The notes under the pieces: model-generated
Seen by the model: only the letters and a program-made list of their open reading frames with translations
The model's database searches: none
Told to the model about the DNA's origin: nothing
Assembly (NCBI GenBank): GCA_020634815.1
Contig: JACKBA010000015.1
Location: forward strand, 62,001-126,000
Length of the DNA: 64,000 bases
Reading direction: 5' to 3'
Source of the DNA: Caldilineaceae bacterium
Lineage (GTDB): Bacteria > Chloroflexota > Anaerolineae > Caldilineales > Caldilineaceae
Part shown: positions 19,629 to 29,030 of the stretch, one piece after another
Layout: every line of letters begins with the position of its first letter
Numbering within the stretch: the stretch's first letter is position 1
Made by a program: the position numbers and the translations under genes

Positions 19629-22600
19629 ATGGCACAACGTCGCTCGCCGCGCTCGTTGCGGCGGCTGGATCTCTCCAAGTATGCCGTGCTGCTGGTGGCC
19701 GCGCTCGCCTTGATCGTCCTGCTGCTCACGCGCAGCTACCAGCAGCAGGCCATTGCCCCGCCGGAGCCGGACGCCACCCTGGTCGCCACCTTCACCGCCG
19801 AGGCCGAACTGGCGCGCCCCGTACTGATCTCACCCATGACCGGAGCGACGATTGAACCCGGCGCCATCACGCTGTCGGGGGAGGGCGCACGTGGCCACAG
19901 TGTGCGCATTCGATCCGGCGCATCGTTGCTCGCCTCCGCCCCCGTCGACGCCGACGGGCAGTGGTCCGCCACCGTGCGCATCGACGAACCGGGCGCGCAT
20001 TCGTTGACGCTCGAACAGGTAGACCCTGCCGGCGCCATCGTTGCGGCGGGCGACCCGCCGGCGTTGAGCGTCGGCGTGCCGGCGCAGATTGCCGCTGCCC
20101 CGTCGCTCGATGCGGCGCTTGCGGCCAGCGACCTCGCGGCGGGACCGCTGCGCCTTGCCGGCACAGGCGAGCCCGGCTCGACCATTCAGATTGTGGTGGA
20201 CGATGCCGTACTGACCGAGAGCACCGTCGATGAAACGGGGGAGTGGGAGGTCACGCTCCGCGTGAACACGCCGGGGCTCTATGCCGTCGGCCTGCGCTCG
20301 CTCGATGCGGATGGGCAGATTGCGGCTACGGCGACTCCGGCAATCCTCCGGATCGCGCCGGCCGCGCAGCCAGTGCAGGCCGTCGCACCGACCGACACGC
20401 CCACACCTCCTGCCGCCTCTCCCCAGACGACGATCGACTCCGTCATCGTCAACACCGACCCAGGCGCCAGTCGCATTGCGGCCAGCGGCATGGGGATTCC
20501 AGGCGTCGAGGTCCAGCTCGTGCTCGACGGCACCGCTGTCAGCACAACGACCGTCAGCGAGACCGGGAATTGGTCGCTCATCGCTACCTTGGATCAGCCT
20601 GACGCCTATGCGGTGGCCGTGCGATCCATCGACCCCGCCACCGGCGCTGTAACCGACGTGCCCGTCCCCGCCCAGCGCATGATCATCGCCCTGCCGACGC
20701 CCACGCCGACCGCAACCGCTACGCCCGAAATTGATGCGACGGCGACGCCAACTCCCGTGCCGACCGCGCCTTTTGCGGTCACCGGCTATGAATTCGACAA
20801 CGAGAGCGGCGTAGTCGCCTTGCAGGGCAGCGGCGCGCCGGCCGGGCTGGTCCGCCTGCTGCTCGACAGTACAGCCGTGGCAACCGGCACCATCGATCTG
20901 GATGGCCGCTGGGCGCTCTCGACAACGCTGGGCGCGGCGGGTGATTACGCGCTGCAAGTAGAGAGCTTGACGGCGCGAGGTGAGGCTGTTGCGCTCTCAC
21001 CCGCGCTGGCTGTTGCCATGCGCGCCACGCCAGAGCCATCGGCCACGTCCACGCCAACCCAGACGCCGTCGCCAACCACTACGCCGACTTCATCACCATC
21101 GCCATCGGCCACCGCCAGCCCGACGCCGGAGCCGACGCCGGAGCCGACAGCGCCGCCCGACGAGACGGCCACGGTTGCCGCCGCGTCGGCGCAGTCCACA
21201 CAGGAAGCGGCAGCGGCAGCGCCACCGGTCCCGCCGCAGGTCGATGTGAGCAACTTGCCCTCGCCGGAGCGCCCCGGCACCGTAACACTCGGCGGCACCG
21301 GCGCACCGGGGGACACCATCCGCCTCACGGTTGACGGCGAACCGGCCGGGCTGACCGTGGTCGATGCGGAGGGGCGCTGGCAACTCCTCGCCGAATTGCC
21401 GGCGGCAGGGAGTTACACCGTGCAGGCGCAGCGTGTGACGCTGGCAGGCGAGGTGCTGGCTGCCGGCGAACCGGTCGAGATCAGCGTCCCCACGCCGACA
21501 GCAACGGCGACGCCATCCCCGCCTCCGACGGCAACTGACACCGCCACGCCACTCCCGACCGATACCAGCACCGCCACGTCGACACCTTCGCCCCTGCCGA
21601 CCGAGACGCCAACAGCCACGAACACGCCGTCGCCCGAGCCAACGGCTACTGAAACGGCAACATCCGTTCCTACGGGTACGGCGACGGCAACCGAGACACC
21701 CTCGCCTTTGCCGACAGAGACGCCATCTCCAATGCCGACAGGGACGGCAACGACAGTACCGACTACAACGCCCTCGCCGTCGGTCACCGATACGCTCGTG
21801 CCGCAACCCACCGCAACCGGCACGACAAGTGCCAGTGAAGTGGCCGCAGCGGCAGAAGCTGCGACGGGTGCGCCAACCGCAACGACGACACCTGCCGCAA
21901 CAGCGCCAACCAACACCGCAACGAGCACCTTTACATCGCAGCCAACGGAGACGGCTACGTCGACATTCGTACCGACAGATACACCGTCACCCGCGCCGAC
22001 GGCTACACAGTCACCAACGACCACGCTCATCCCTACCGACACGCCCAGCCCGCGCCCGACTGACACCCTGACGGCTGCTGCAACGGCAACAGCCACGACG
22101 GCGCCTGCGGATGCTTCGACGGCAACCGATACGCCCTCCGCTCAGCCAGCGGAGGCCACCGCGCCGGGTCAGCAAGAGACGTCAACATCTACCGTTACGC
22201 CCCTGCCCACGACTACTGCAAGCCGATCGCCAACCGCCGTCAGTGCGCCGGCCGGGGCAGGCGCGTCGGCAGCCGTCACATCGGAAGCAGCGGCCGTAGC
22301 GACTGCTGCAAACATAGCGACGGCCACGCGTACACCTACTTCCCAGCCCACCGACACGGCAACGGCAACGCTGCCGCCCACGGCAAGCGCCACCGCTACA
22401 CCCAGTCCAAGCTCGACAGATACGCCGACGGCTGCTCCCACGGCAACAGCTACGGCGGCGCCAACCAACACCAATACGCCGGCGCCGCAGCCGACAGCGA
22501 CTGGCACGGCAACAGCCACGGCGACCGACACACCGTCAGCCGTACCAACGCCGACGTCGACTGCTCTACCGCCTGACACGCCCACGGCCACACAAGCGGC

Positions 22601-23123
22601 AACGGAAACACCGGGCGAGACGATACCGACACAGGGCGCGACACGCGAGCCGACTGCAACACGACCGGCCGCGGCTGCCGCCTCATCCAGCAATGCGCCG
22701 ACAGCGACGCCAACTCCGGCGCTGCCGCCTGCGGACACCCCGCCGGTAGCGACGTCGACAGCAACGGCAGAGACCATGGCGGAGGCGGCAGAAGCAAGCC
22801 CGGCGATCACGGCGACGGCGAGCCTCACGACGGTGCTGCCATCGGCCACGGCGACCGATGCCATCGCCAGTACCCCGGCAGCGTCGCCTGAGAGCACCGA
22901 GGCGAGCGCTACCTCCTCGGCGGCGACAGCAACGCCCGGATCCACACCGCTCCCGACACAGGGCGATGCATCGCCGGTGGCAACTTCCACAGCGGTGGCA
23001 ATCGAGCAGTTGCCGCCGACGGGCATTTCGCTCTCCGGAGAAGCGGCACTTGCACCGGTCCTCGGCGTCCTTGTCGCCGTCTTCCTGCTCGGTGCGTGGG
23101 ATCGGCGGCAACGGCGGTTGTAA
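19629..23123 (+). CDS. surface protein with five Ig-like repeats, PT-rich stalk and LPPTG sorting-type C-terminus
   Basis: 1164 residues. An N-terminal membrane anchor (YAVLLVAALALIVLLLTRSY, about 18-37) is followed by five Ig-like modules of about 80 residues (about 58-145, 165-250, 270-365, 385-475 and 555-635), each with a VDxxGxW motif in the middle (VDADGQWSATV, VDETGEWEVTL, IDLDGRWALST, VDAEGRWQLLA). From about 640 to 1110 it is almost wholly Thr/Pro/Ala/Ser, a flexible stalk. The end is LPPTG, a hydrophobic stretch (VLGVLVAVFLLGAW), then DRRQRRL: the three-part layout of a sortase substrate. Having membrane helices at both ends is odd. The PT region is repetitive and could vary in length. 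The role is probably cell-surface display or adhesion. Confidence 0.85.
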   Translation: MAQRRSPRSLRRLDLSKYAVLLVAALALIVLLLTRSYQQQAIAPPEPDATLVATFTAEAELARPVLISPMTGATIEPGAITLSGEGARGHSVRIRSGASLLASAPVDADGQWSATVRIDEPGAHSLTLEQVDPAGAIVAAGDPPALSVGVPAQIAAAPSLDAALAASDLAAGPLRLAGTGEPGSTIQIVVDDAVLTESTVDETGEWEVTLRVNTPGLYAVGLRSLDADGQIAATATPAILRIAPAAQPVQAVAPTDTPTPPAASPQTTIDSVIVNTDPGASRIAASGMGIPGVEVQLVLDGTAVSTTTVSETGNWSLIATLDQPDAYAVAVRSIDPATGAVTDVPVPAQRMIIALPTPTPTATATPEIDATATPTPVPTAPFAVTGYEFDNESGVVALQGSGAPAGLVRLLLDSTAVATGTIDLDGRWALSTTLGAAGDYALQVESLTARGEAVALSPALAVAMRATPEPSATSTPTQTPSPTTTPTSSPSPSATASPTPEPTPEPTAPPDETATVAAASAQSTQEAAAAAPPVPPQVDVSNLPSPERPGTVTLGGTGAPGDTIRLTVDGEPAGLTVVDAEGRWQLLAELPAAGSYTVQAQRVTLAGEVLAAGEPVEISVPTPTATATPSPPPTATDTATPLPTDTSTATSTPSPLPTETPTATNTPSPEPTATETATSVPTGTATATETPSPLPTETPSPMPTGTATTVPTTTPSPSVTDTLVPQPTATGTTSASEVAAAAEAATGAPTATTTPAATAPTNTATSTFTSQPTETATSTFVPTDTPSPAPTATQSPTTTLIPTDTPSPRPTDTLTAAATATATTAPADASTATDTPSAQPAEATAPGQQETSTSTVTPLPTTTASRSPTAVSAPAGAGASAAVTSEAAAVATAANIATATRTPTSQPTDTATATLPPTASATATPSPSSTDTPTAAPTATATAAPTNTNTPAPQPTATGTATATATDTPSAVPTPTSTALPPDTPTATQAATETPGETIPTQGATREPTATRPAAAAASSSNAPTATPTPALPPADTPPVATSTATAETMAEAAEASPAITATASLTTVLPSATATDAIASTPAASPESTEASATSSAATATPGSTPLPTQGDASPVATSTAVAIEQLPPTGISLSGEAALAPVLGVLVAVFLLGAWDRRQRRL

Positions 23124-23159
23124 GGCTCATTCCCCGCCACACATAGCAGACAAAACAGA

Positions 23160-23194
23160 CGGGCAGGAGCTACTGTTACCAGTTCTCCTGCCCG
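23160..23194 (+). terminator. hairpin terminator after the surface protein
   Basis: A 10-bp GC-rich perfect stem (23160-23169 with 23185-23194) and a 15-base loop, followed by a short T-containing tract. It lies 36 bases past the stop at 23123 and before the convergent recombinase stop at 23240, so it may serve both strands. Confidence 0.6.
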
Positions 23195-23239
23195 CCTTTG
23201 ATTTGCCCGTCTTTGATTGTCTTGCGTCCGGTGTGCGAC

Positions 23240-24199
23240 TCAGTAGAGGTCGTCGGTCAGCCCCGCCTCGAGTTCGTCGAGGATGTAGTGGCGGGCAGTC
23301 GTTTCCAGCCGTTTGTGCCCCAGCGCCTTCTGCGCCATGCGCAGGTTGCTGCGCGCCAGTTGCGTCCCCACAAAGCGGCGAAAGTCGTGAGGCTTGATGT
23401 CCTCCAGGCCGGCCGTGTCCGAGTACTTGCGTACGATGCGCCAGATACCGGAGACCGAGAGCGGCCGGGCGCCCACGCGTTCGCCGCGTCCTTCAAACGA
23501 GGTAAACACATAGTCGCTCTCGACGGGGCGTTCGGCCAGCCAGCGCATGATGTGTGCGCGCGCCTCGCGGCTCAACGGCGCTTCGCGATACTCCACGTCA
23601 TTCTTGCCGCGCACCAGCACGACAAAGCCGCTACCCTTCGCCCGAATCTGCTGCCGTTTCAGCACGGCCAGTTCACTCACACGCAGGCCACTGGAGGCGA
23701 GACTGGCCAGCAGGGCCGTGTCCCGCAAGCCGATCAGCCGCTCCGACTCGGGCGAATCGCACATGGTTCGCATAGCAACGGGTTCGATCTTGACCCGAGC
23801 ATTCTCCTTGATGCGATCTTTCAGGGCGGCCGCCTTCACGCCGGCAACGTCAGCAAACGCAGCGGCGGCCTCATGCGGGATGTAGCCCTGCGACGCCGCC
23901 TCGCGCATGAGCCGTTTCACGGCGCTGAGCATACGGTTGATCGTATTTGGGCTCATCTGTGTTTCCTGCGCCAGGTGCGTTCGCCAGCGCGCCAGCGTCG
24001 CAGCGTCGAGCAGGGCGGCCGGTGAGCCGGCGAACGCCGCGTAGGCGATGAAATCACGCTGATACATCGCCATGCTGGACGGGGCAAGCTGACCCGCCAG
24101 GAGACTTGCGTCAAAGGCGAGGTCGAACGCAGCGCCGCGGGGCGCAATGTCGGGTGTCTGTGTCGATGGTCGTCCTGGTCGAGCTGGCAGTTGTTGCAT
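23240..24199 (-). CDS. tyrosine recombinase / phage-type integrase
   Basis: 319 residues, normal for XerC/D-type proteins. An N-terminal SAM-like core-binding domain (about 35-120, MYQRDFIAYAAF to VKRLMREAASQGY) precedes the catalytic domain. The catalytic residues are Arg173 (GLRVSEL), Lys199 (VRGKN), His271 and Arg274 (HDFRR), His295 (LGHKRLETT) and Tyr305 (ARHYI). All are present, so it should be active. The ATG at 24199 has GGAGGA 7 bases upstream. No other phage, plasmid or transposon genes are near, and the gene is preceded by an AT-rich gap. It could be a second Xer-like enzyme or a relic of an integrated element. Confidence 0.92.
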   Translation of the reverse strand: MQQLPARPGRPSTQTPDIAPRGAAFDLAFDASLLAGQLAPSSMAMYQRDFIAYAAFAGSPAALLDAATLARWRTHLAQETQMSPNTINRMLSAVKRLMREAASQGYIPHEAAAAFADVAGVKAAALKDRIKENARVKIEPVAMRTMCDSPESERLIGLRDTALLASLASSGLRVSELAVLKRQQIRAKGSGFVVLVRGKNDVEYREAPLSREARAHIMRWLAERPVESDYVFTSFEGRGERVGARPLSVSGIWRIVRKYSDTAGLEDIKPHDFRRFVGTQLARSNLRMAQKALGHKRLETTARHYILDELEAGLTDDLY

Positions 24200-25018
24200 G
24201 CGTTCCTCCGTTTTTAATTACCCTAACTCACAGTTAAGCACAGGAACCTCATAATGTCAACACTATTTTTCCGTATAAATTATTTGTTATTCAGAATATA
24301 TCGACATAACGAACGTAGCGCTGCGACTACCGGCAGAGCGACGCAGGGAATCCGTCAGGCTTGGCGGTAACCGCCGTCGTAGGAGCGTATGGAATGGTCC
24401 GAAATCAGACCGTTCTGCGTCCTGAATGCCGGCTTGTCCTAGCCTAAGATGGGGCAGCGAGATGCGGCCACAATACAATTCCCTGCGATTGTGGGTCAGG
24501 CAGCCAGTTGCTACACGAATAGGCATGGGTGCCAGGCAATAGCTCAATAAAAGAGTCATTTAATTGCGCTATTTCACAGGCAAAAAAGATGCTGGCAGCG
24601 GTGCAGTGCAACGCAATCCAGCGTCACCGGAGAGGCGGACATGACGATGTATAAGAATCAGACATCACGCAATACAATGGCGCGCCGTCGCCGCACGACG
24701 ATCGGGGATCGCGGCGTGGGATTTGACGCACAAGCCTGCGACTTTGCCTGGGAGTTTGGGTGGTCGTGCAGCGATCATCGCTGGAGCGGCCCGGCAGATG
24801 TCGAGCAGTCCGCGCCTGGCGCCTTGTCGCATCTCGACCGCGTACTAGCTCTCGCAGGTTGATTCGCCCCACCCCGCCCTGTTTACTATGCGAATGACCT
24901 AATCCGTTGTTGTGCGTCGAGCTTCTGACCGCAAGGGTCTTGGTGCATTCCCTTCTCCTCTGGTAGACTCCAAAGCTACGTAACAATCAAACCTGTCACG
25001 ATATGGCAGTGAGTCACC
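24200..25018. other. 819-base gap without a supported gene, AT-rich at its left end
   Basis: Bases 24210-24310 are clearly more AT-rich than the surroundings and probably hold the recombinase promoter and possibly its recombination site. The region around 24540-24590 is also AT-rich. A 73-residue frame at 24641-24862 has a purine stretch upstream but unusual composition and no recognisable similarity. No tRNA or obvious direct repeat was found by eye. Confidence 0.6.
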
Positions 25019-25651
25019 ATGTCACTTTCTCGACCACCACTAGCCGCGTTCGACCTCGAAGGCGTCTTTCTGCCCGAAATCTGGATTGCCGTAGCCGAGC
25101 GTACGCAGTTGCCCGAGCTGCGCCGCACGACGCGCGATGAGCCGGACTACGACAAGCTCATGCACTACCGCATGCGGATCCTGGAACGGGAGGGGTTGAC
25201 GCTGGCCGATATCCAGGCCGTGATCGACACCATGGCGCCGCTGCCGGGTGCGGTGGAGTTCCTGGCGTGGGTGCGCAGCACGATGCAGACCGTGATCATC
25301 ACGGACAGCTTCTATGAGTTCGTAGTGCCCTTCCTGCCCAAGATTGGCTACCCGACCGTCTTTGCGCACACGTTACAGACCGATGATCGGGGCATGCTGG
25401 CCGGCTACCGGCTGCGCGTACCGGACGGCAAGCGCCTGGCCGCGGAGTCGTTCCGCGCCCTCGGATTTCGCACCGTGGCTGTGGGCGACTCCTACAACGA
25501 CACGCGCATGCTTGGCGCCGCCGATCAAGGCATTCTGTTTCGACCGCCCGACAACGTCATCCGTGAGTTCCCGCACTTCCCCGTGACGCGCGACTATGCC
25601 GAACTCCGGGCGGCGATCGAGTTATTCCTGAACATGCCGGAACCGGCCTGA
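25019..25651 (+). CDS. thrH: HAD-family phosphoserine phosphatase / homoserine phosphotransferase ThrH
   Basis: 210 residues, matching ThrH in length and along its whole sequence. It can hydrolyse phosphoserine and transfer phosphate to homoserine, bridging serine and threonine synthesis. HAD motif I is in the ThrH-specific form AFDLEGVFLPEIWIAVAE, motif II is VIITDSFYEF, the Lys motif region is PDGKRLAAESF, and motif IV is VAVGDSYNDTRML. The ending ENVIREFPHFPV-type segment (NVIREFPHFPVTRDY) is diagnostic of the family. The ATG at 25019 follows a weak purine stretch (CAGTGAGTCACC). It stands first in the plus-strand block that continues with ferritin. Confidence 0.9.
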   Translation: MSLSRPPLAAFDLEGVFLPEIWIAVAERTQLPELRRTTRDEPDYDKLMHYRMRILEREGLTLADIQAVIDTMAPLPGAVEFLAWVRSTMQTVIITDSFYEFVVPFLPKIGYPTVFAHTLQTDDRGMLAGYRLRVPDGKRLAAESFRALGFRTVAVGDSYNDTRMLGAADQGILFRPPDNVIREFPHFPVTRDYAELRAAIELFLNMPEPA

Positions 25652-25745
25652 GAACGGCGGGGCTTACAGAAACCGGTACAGTGCCCTGCTACATTGGAGA
25701 AGGACTATTCGTTCGCACGATCCAATGATAGGAAAGGATAGAATC

Positions 25746-26240
25746 ATGTTGAGCCAATCCGTTCAGCAACTACTCAATGAGCAGATCGCCAAAGAGTTGT
25801 ACGCCTCGAATCTCTATCTCGCCATGTCCGGCCATTTCGCCGAGACCAACCTCATGGGCATGGCCAACTGGATGCGTATCCAGAGCGAGGAAGAGCGCGG
25901 CCACGCTCTGCGCTTTTTCGATTTCGTGATCGACCGCGATGGTAAGGTCGAGGTCGGTGCGGTCGAGCAGCCACCCGCCGAGTTTGGCGCACCGGTCGAG
26001 ATATTCGCCGAGGCCCTGGCGCACGAACGCAAGGTGACTGCGTCGATCAACGCCATCTATGCCCAGGCCATGAAGGACGACGACTACGCCACGCAGGTCT
26101 TCCTCCAGTGGTTCATCAACGAGCAGGTCGAGGAAGAGGCCAGCGCATCGGAGATGGTCGAGCGCCTGACCATGGCCGGCGACAATCGCGCCGCCCTGCT
26201 GATGCTCGACGCCGAGATGAAGGGGCGCGCGGCCGAGTAG
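25746..26240 (+). CDS. ftnA: ferritin (non-haem, FtnA-type)
   Basis: 164 residues forming a four-helix iron-storage subunit that oxidises Fe(II) and mineralises iron in a 24-mer shell. Ferroxidase ligands are visible: Glu in NEQIAKELYASNLY, the E-E-x-x-H motif in SEEERGHALRFF, and Glu/Gln in WFINEQVEEEASA. No signal peptide. The ATG at 25746 has AAAGGAT about 8 bases upstream, preferred over an in-frame ATG at 25725 that has no such site. A flavodoxin follows 21 bases downstream, so the pair may serve iron-limited redox metabolism, which is inference. Confidence 0.93.
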   Translation: MLSQSVQQLLNEQIAKELYASNLYLAMSGHFAETNLMGMANWMRIQSEEERGHALRFFDFVIDRDGKVEVGAVEQPPAEFGAPVEIFAEALAHERKVTASINAIYAQAMKDDDYATQVFLQWFINEQVEEEASASEMVERLTMAGDNRAALLMLDAEMKGRAAE

Positions 26241-26261
26241 CACGCGCAAGACGAACCCTGC

Positions 26262-26795
26262 ATGCCGGCACCACAGATCGGGATTGTCTACGGCAGCACC
26301 GATGGCCACACCGCGGCGATTGCCGCCCGCTTGAAAGAGATGCTCGACGACCTGAACCCGCTTGCGGCGGATGGCGTCGAGCTTCTTGATGTGGCGGAGT
26401 ATCACCTGGACGCGCTGCTCGACTTCGACTGCATCGTGCTCGGCGTACCGACGTGGAATACCGGCCAGCTTCAGCGTGACTGGGAAGCAGTGCTGGAAGA
26501 CTTCGCAGAACTGGACCTGAGCGGGCGCCGCGTGGCAATCTTTGGCCTGGGCGACCAGGCGGCCTATCCCGATACCTTCGCCGACGCCATGATCTTTCTC
26601 GCCGATCAGGCGCGGGCATGTGGCGCCACGCTCGTGGGCGCCTGGCCGACTGACGGCTACACCTTTCACCGCTCCTGGGCGGTCGAGGCGGGGCAGTTCG
26701 TCGGGCTGGTCCTTGACGAGCACAACCAGGCGGAGTTGACCGAGCCGCGCCTGCAACGCTGGGCCGCAATCCTGCAGAAAGAGTTCTGTCCATGA
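26262..26795 (+). CDS. flavodoxin, long-chain type
   Basis: 177 residues. An FMN-binding electron carrier that can replace ferredoxin when iron is short. The phosphate loop is GSTDGHTAAIA (variant of T/S-x-T-G-x-T), the first isoalloxazine loop is VPTWNTGQLQRDWE with Trp, and the second region is GLGDQAAYPDTFADAM. The extra loop after the fifth strand and the length put it in the long-chain class. It lies between ferritin and a membrane protein whose ATG overlaps its stop (ATGA). No strong Shine-Dalgarno is seen, so it may be coupled to the ferritin gene. Confidence 0.92.
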   Translation: MPAPQIGIVYGSTDGHTAAIAARLKEMLDDLNPLAADGVELLDVAEYHLDALLDFDCIVLGVPTWNTGQLQRDWEAVLEDFAELDLSGRRVAIFGLGDQAAYPDTFADAMIFLADQARACGATLVGAWPTDGYTFHRSWAVEAGQFVGLVLDEHNQAELTEPRLQRWAAILQKEFCP

Positions 26796-27283
26796 GCACC
26801 GAATCGCTGCCGCCGGCCGAAGCGAAATACACCTCCCGGCGTGAAGCCCTGTGGGCCAATGTCGTGAGCCCGGCCGGCTATGTACTTGCCGTCTCCTATC
26901 CCGTGCTGGCGCTGTCGACCGGTGTGCGCGCCATCTATCAGCTCTTCTTCAAGGCTGACGTCGTCAACTATGTGCCGGTCTATCTCAGCGCGCTGGCTGC
27001 ACTCTGTTATCTCACCGCCACCATCGGTTTTGCTTACCGCCGGCGCTGGAGCTGGTGGCTGTCAGTCGGCGCGCTCGGCTTCGAGACCGCGATGACGCTG
27101 GTCGTCGGCACGCTGAGCTTCACCCACCCGGATCTCATCGGCAGCACGGTCTGGCGCCACTTTGGCGAGGACTACGGCTATTTCCCCCTCTTTCAGCCCC
27201 TGCTCGGCCTCGTCTGGCTCTTCTGGCCGCTAACCATGGAGAATTATGGCGTGCGGCGGCGGCGGGATGCCGTCCGCTCCTGA
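26792..27283 (+). CDS. four-helix integral membrane protein of unknown function
   Basis: 163 residues. Four membrane helices are predicted at about 28-48 (GYVLAVSYPVLALSTGVRAI), 62-82 (YLSALAALCYLTATIGFAY), 87-107 (WWLSVGALGFETAMTLVVG) and 132-150 (LFQPLLGLVWLFWPL). The N-terminus and the Arg-rich C-terminal tail (RRRRDAVRS) are probably cytoplasmic. Its start overlaps the flavodoxin stop, implying coupled translation and perhaps a membrane electron-transfer or iron-related partner, but no cofactor motif is visible. No family is recognised. Confidence 0.78.
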   Translation: MSTESLPPAEAKYTSRREALWANVVSPAGYVLAVSYPVLALSTGVRAIYQLFFKADVVNYVPVYLSALAALCYLTATIGFAYRRRWSWWLSVGALGFETAMTLVVGTLSFTHPDLIGSTVWRHFGEDYGYFPLFQPLLGLVWLFWPLTMENYGVRRRRDAVRS

Positions 27284-27465
27284 CGGCTTGCAACCGGAGT
27301 ATTGACGGTGGTAAATCGCCGGTGTGCGTGGGGCGCAGCATACAGAACGCCAGTGATTTGGCGAGTATCCTCAAAAGATAATCTGGGGCAACTCACCTCT
27401 GCCTGCGCGGAGAGCATCGACGTTGCCTGGCAACCCAAATCTTTCGCACTCATTTGGACGCACTC

Positions 27466-29022
27466 ATGATCAAACGTACCGCACCGGCCAACCTCATGGT
27501 AGTCTTTGGCGCCTCAGGCGACCTGGCCAAACGCAAGCTGATGCCCTCGCTCTTTCATCTCTTCCGCCAGAAGCTACTGCACAAAGGCTTTGTCGTCCTC
27601 GGCTATGCGCGCACGGCCATGACCGACGAGGAATTCCGCACGCAGGTGGGCGACGCGCTGCGCGAGCACCAGGCCGAAGAGCACGGCGACGCCTTCGACG
27701 AAGAGGCCTGGCAGCGCTTCTCGCAGATGCTCTTCTATCAGACGGGCGGCTACGACGACCTCGGCTCCTTCCAGTCGCTGGCGGCTCGCGTCGTCGCGTT
27801 GGATGACGAGTTCCCGACCCAGCACAATCATCTCTTCTACCTGGCCACGCCACCCAACGTCTTCGAGCCCATCGCATCGTTGCTCAACGAGGTGGGCCTG
27901 ACTGCGGCCGGCGACGGCGGCTGGACGCGCTTGATCATCGAAAAGCCCTTCGGCCACGACCTGCAAAGTGCGCACAAGCTCAACGATCACCTGCTGAGCG
28001 TCTTTCACGAGGACCAGATCTACCGCATCGACCACTATCTGGGCAAGGAAACGGTCCAGAATATCCTCGTCTTTCGCTTCGGCAACGGTATCTTTGAGCC
28101 GATCTGGAACCGTAACTACGTCGACCACGTGCAGATCACCGTCTCCGAAAGCCTGGGCGTCGGCACGCGCGGTGGCTACTACGACAAATCCGGCGCGATC
28201 CGTGACATGGTGCAGAACCACATGATGCAACTCGTTGCGCTGACGGCCATGGAGCCGCCGGTCGCCTACGACGCCGAGTCGGTGCGCAACCAGAAGGTCA
28301 ATGTCCTGCGCTCCATCCGCCCCACCGACCCGCTGGAGGTCAACAAGTCGGTGGTGCGCGCACAGTATGCGGCCGGGCTGGCCGGCGGCAAGGAGATTCC
28401 CGGCTATCTCGAAGCCGAAGGCATCCCGCCGAATTCGACGACCGAGACCTATGTGGCCTGGAAACTCGAGATCGACAACTGGCGCTGGAACGGCGTCCCC
28501 TTCTACATTCGCACGGGCAAGGCGCTGCCAACCAAAGTGACCGAGGTCAACGTCATGTTTCGCCGGCCGCCACTCATGTACTTCGACAGTCGCGAGACGC
28601 GCGGGCAGAAGGTGCGCAACAGCATCACGCTGCGCATTCAGCCCGACGAGAGCATCATCCTGGGCTTCGACGCCAAGCGGCCCGGACCGCAGCTCGATGT
28701 CGAGCAGGTGAGCATGGATTTCGTCTACGGCCGGGCGTTTGGGAACTCGGCCATTTCCGACGCCTACGAACGGTTGCTGCTCGACGCCATGCTGGGCGAC
28801 AGCACGCTCTTCATCCGTCGCGACGAGACCGAACTGGCGTGGGATCGGGTGACCAATGTGCTCGACGGGTGGGAGATCCAGGAAGAGATCATGCGCAAGC
28901 GCGGCAAGACGCTGCCGCTACCGCAATACGAAGCGGGCACCTGGGGGCCACTCGAATCCGATGACCTGCTGGCGCGTGACGGCCATCATTGGCGCGAGCC
29001 CATCTTGAACGGGTCGAAATAG
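27466..29022 (+). CDS. zwf: glucose-6-phosphate 1-dehydrogenase
   Basis: 518 residues, full length. It oxidises glucose-6-phosphate to 6-phosphogluconolactone, making NADPH at the head of the oxidative pentose phosphate pathway. The dinucleotide-binding motif is GASGDLAKRKL (15-25), and the active-site signature RIDHYLGKE (187-195) includes the substrate-binding Lys. Other conserved blocks are IIEKPFG, FRFGNGIFEPIWNR and the C-terminal YERLLLDAMLGDSTLF. The ATG at 27466 is taken because it sits at the expected distance before the GASGDL loop; an in-frame TTG at 27454 is an alternative. The pgl gene starts 8 bases after its stop. Confidence 0.97.
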   Translation: MIKRTAPANLMVVFGASGDLAKRKLMPSLFHLFRQKLLHKGFVVLGYARTAMTDEEFRTQVGDALREHQAEEHGDAFDEEAWQRFSQMLFYQTGGYDDLGSFQSLAARVVALDDEFPTQHNHLFYLATPPNVFEPIASLLNEVGLTAAGDGGWTRLIIEKPFGHDLQSAHKLNDHLLSVFHEDQIYRIDHYLGKETVQNILVFRFGNGIFEPIWNRNYVDHVQITVSESLGVGTRGGYYDKSGAIRDMVQNHMMQLVALTAMEPPVAYDAESVRNQKVNVLRSIRPTDPLEVNKSVVRAQYAAGLAGGKEIPGYLEAEGIPPNSTTETYVAWKLEIDNWRWNGVPFYIRTGKALPTKVTEVNVMFRRPPLMYFDSRETRGQKVRNSITLRIQPDESIILGFDAKRPGPQLDVEQVSMDFVYGRAFGNSAISDAYERLLLDAMLGDSTLFIRRDETELAWDRVTNVLDGWEIQEEIMRKRGKTLPLPQYEAGTWGPLESDDLLARDGHHWREPILNGSK

Positions 29023-29030
29023 GGGGCGTC

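Noticed and set aside
23240..24199. Prophage integrase
   Set aside because: No structural, lysis or replication phage genes and no tRNA target were found nearby.
24641..24862. 73-residue plus-strand gene after a GGAGAGG stretch
   Set aside because: The composition is atypical, there is no recognisable similarity, and it ends in an otherwise empty gap. Kept only as a remark.
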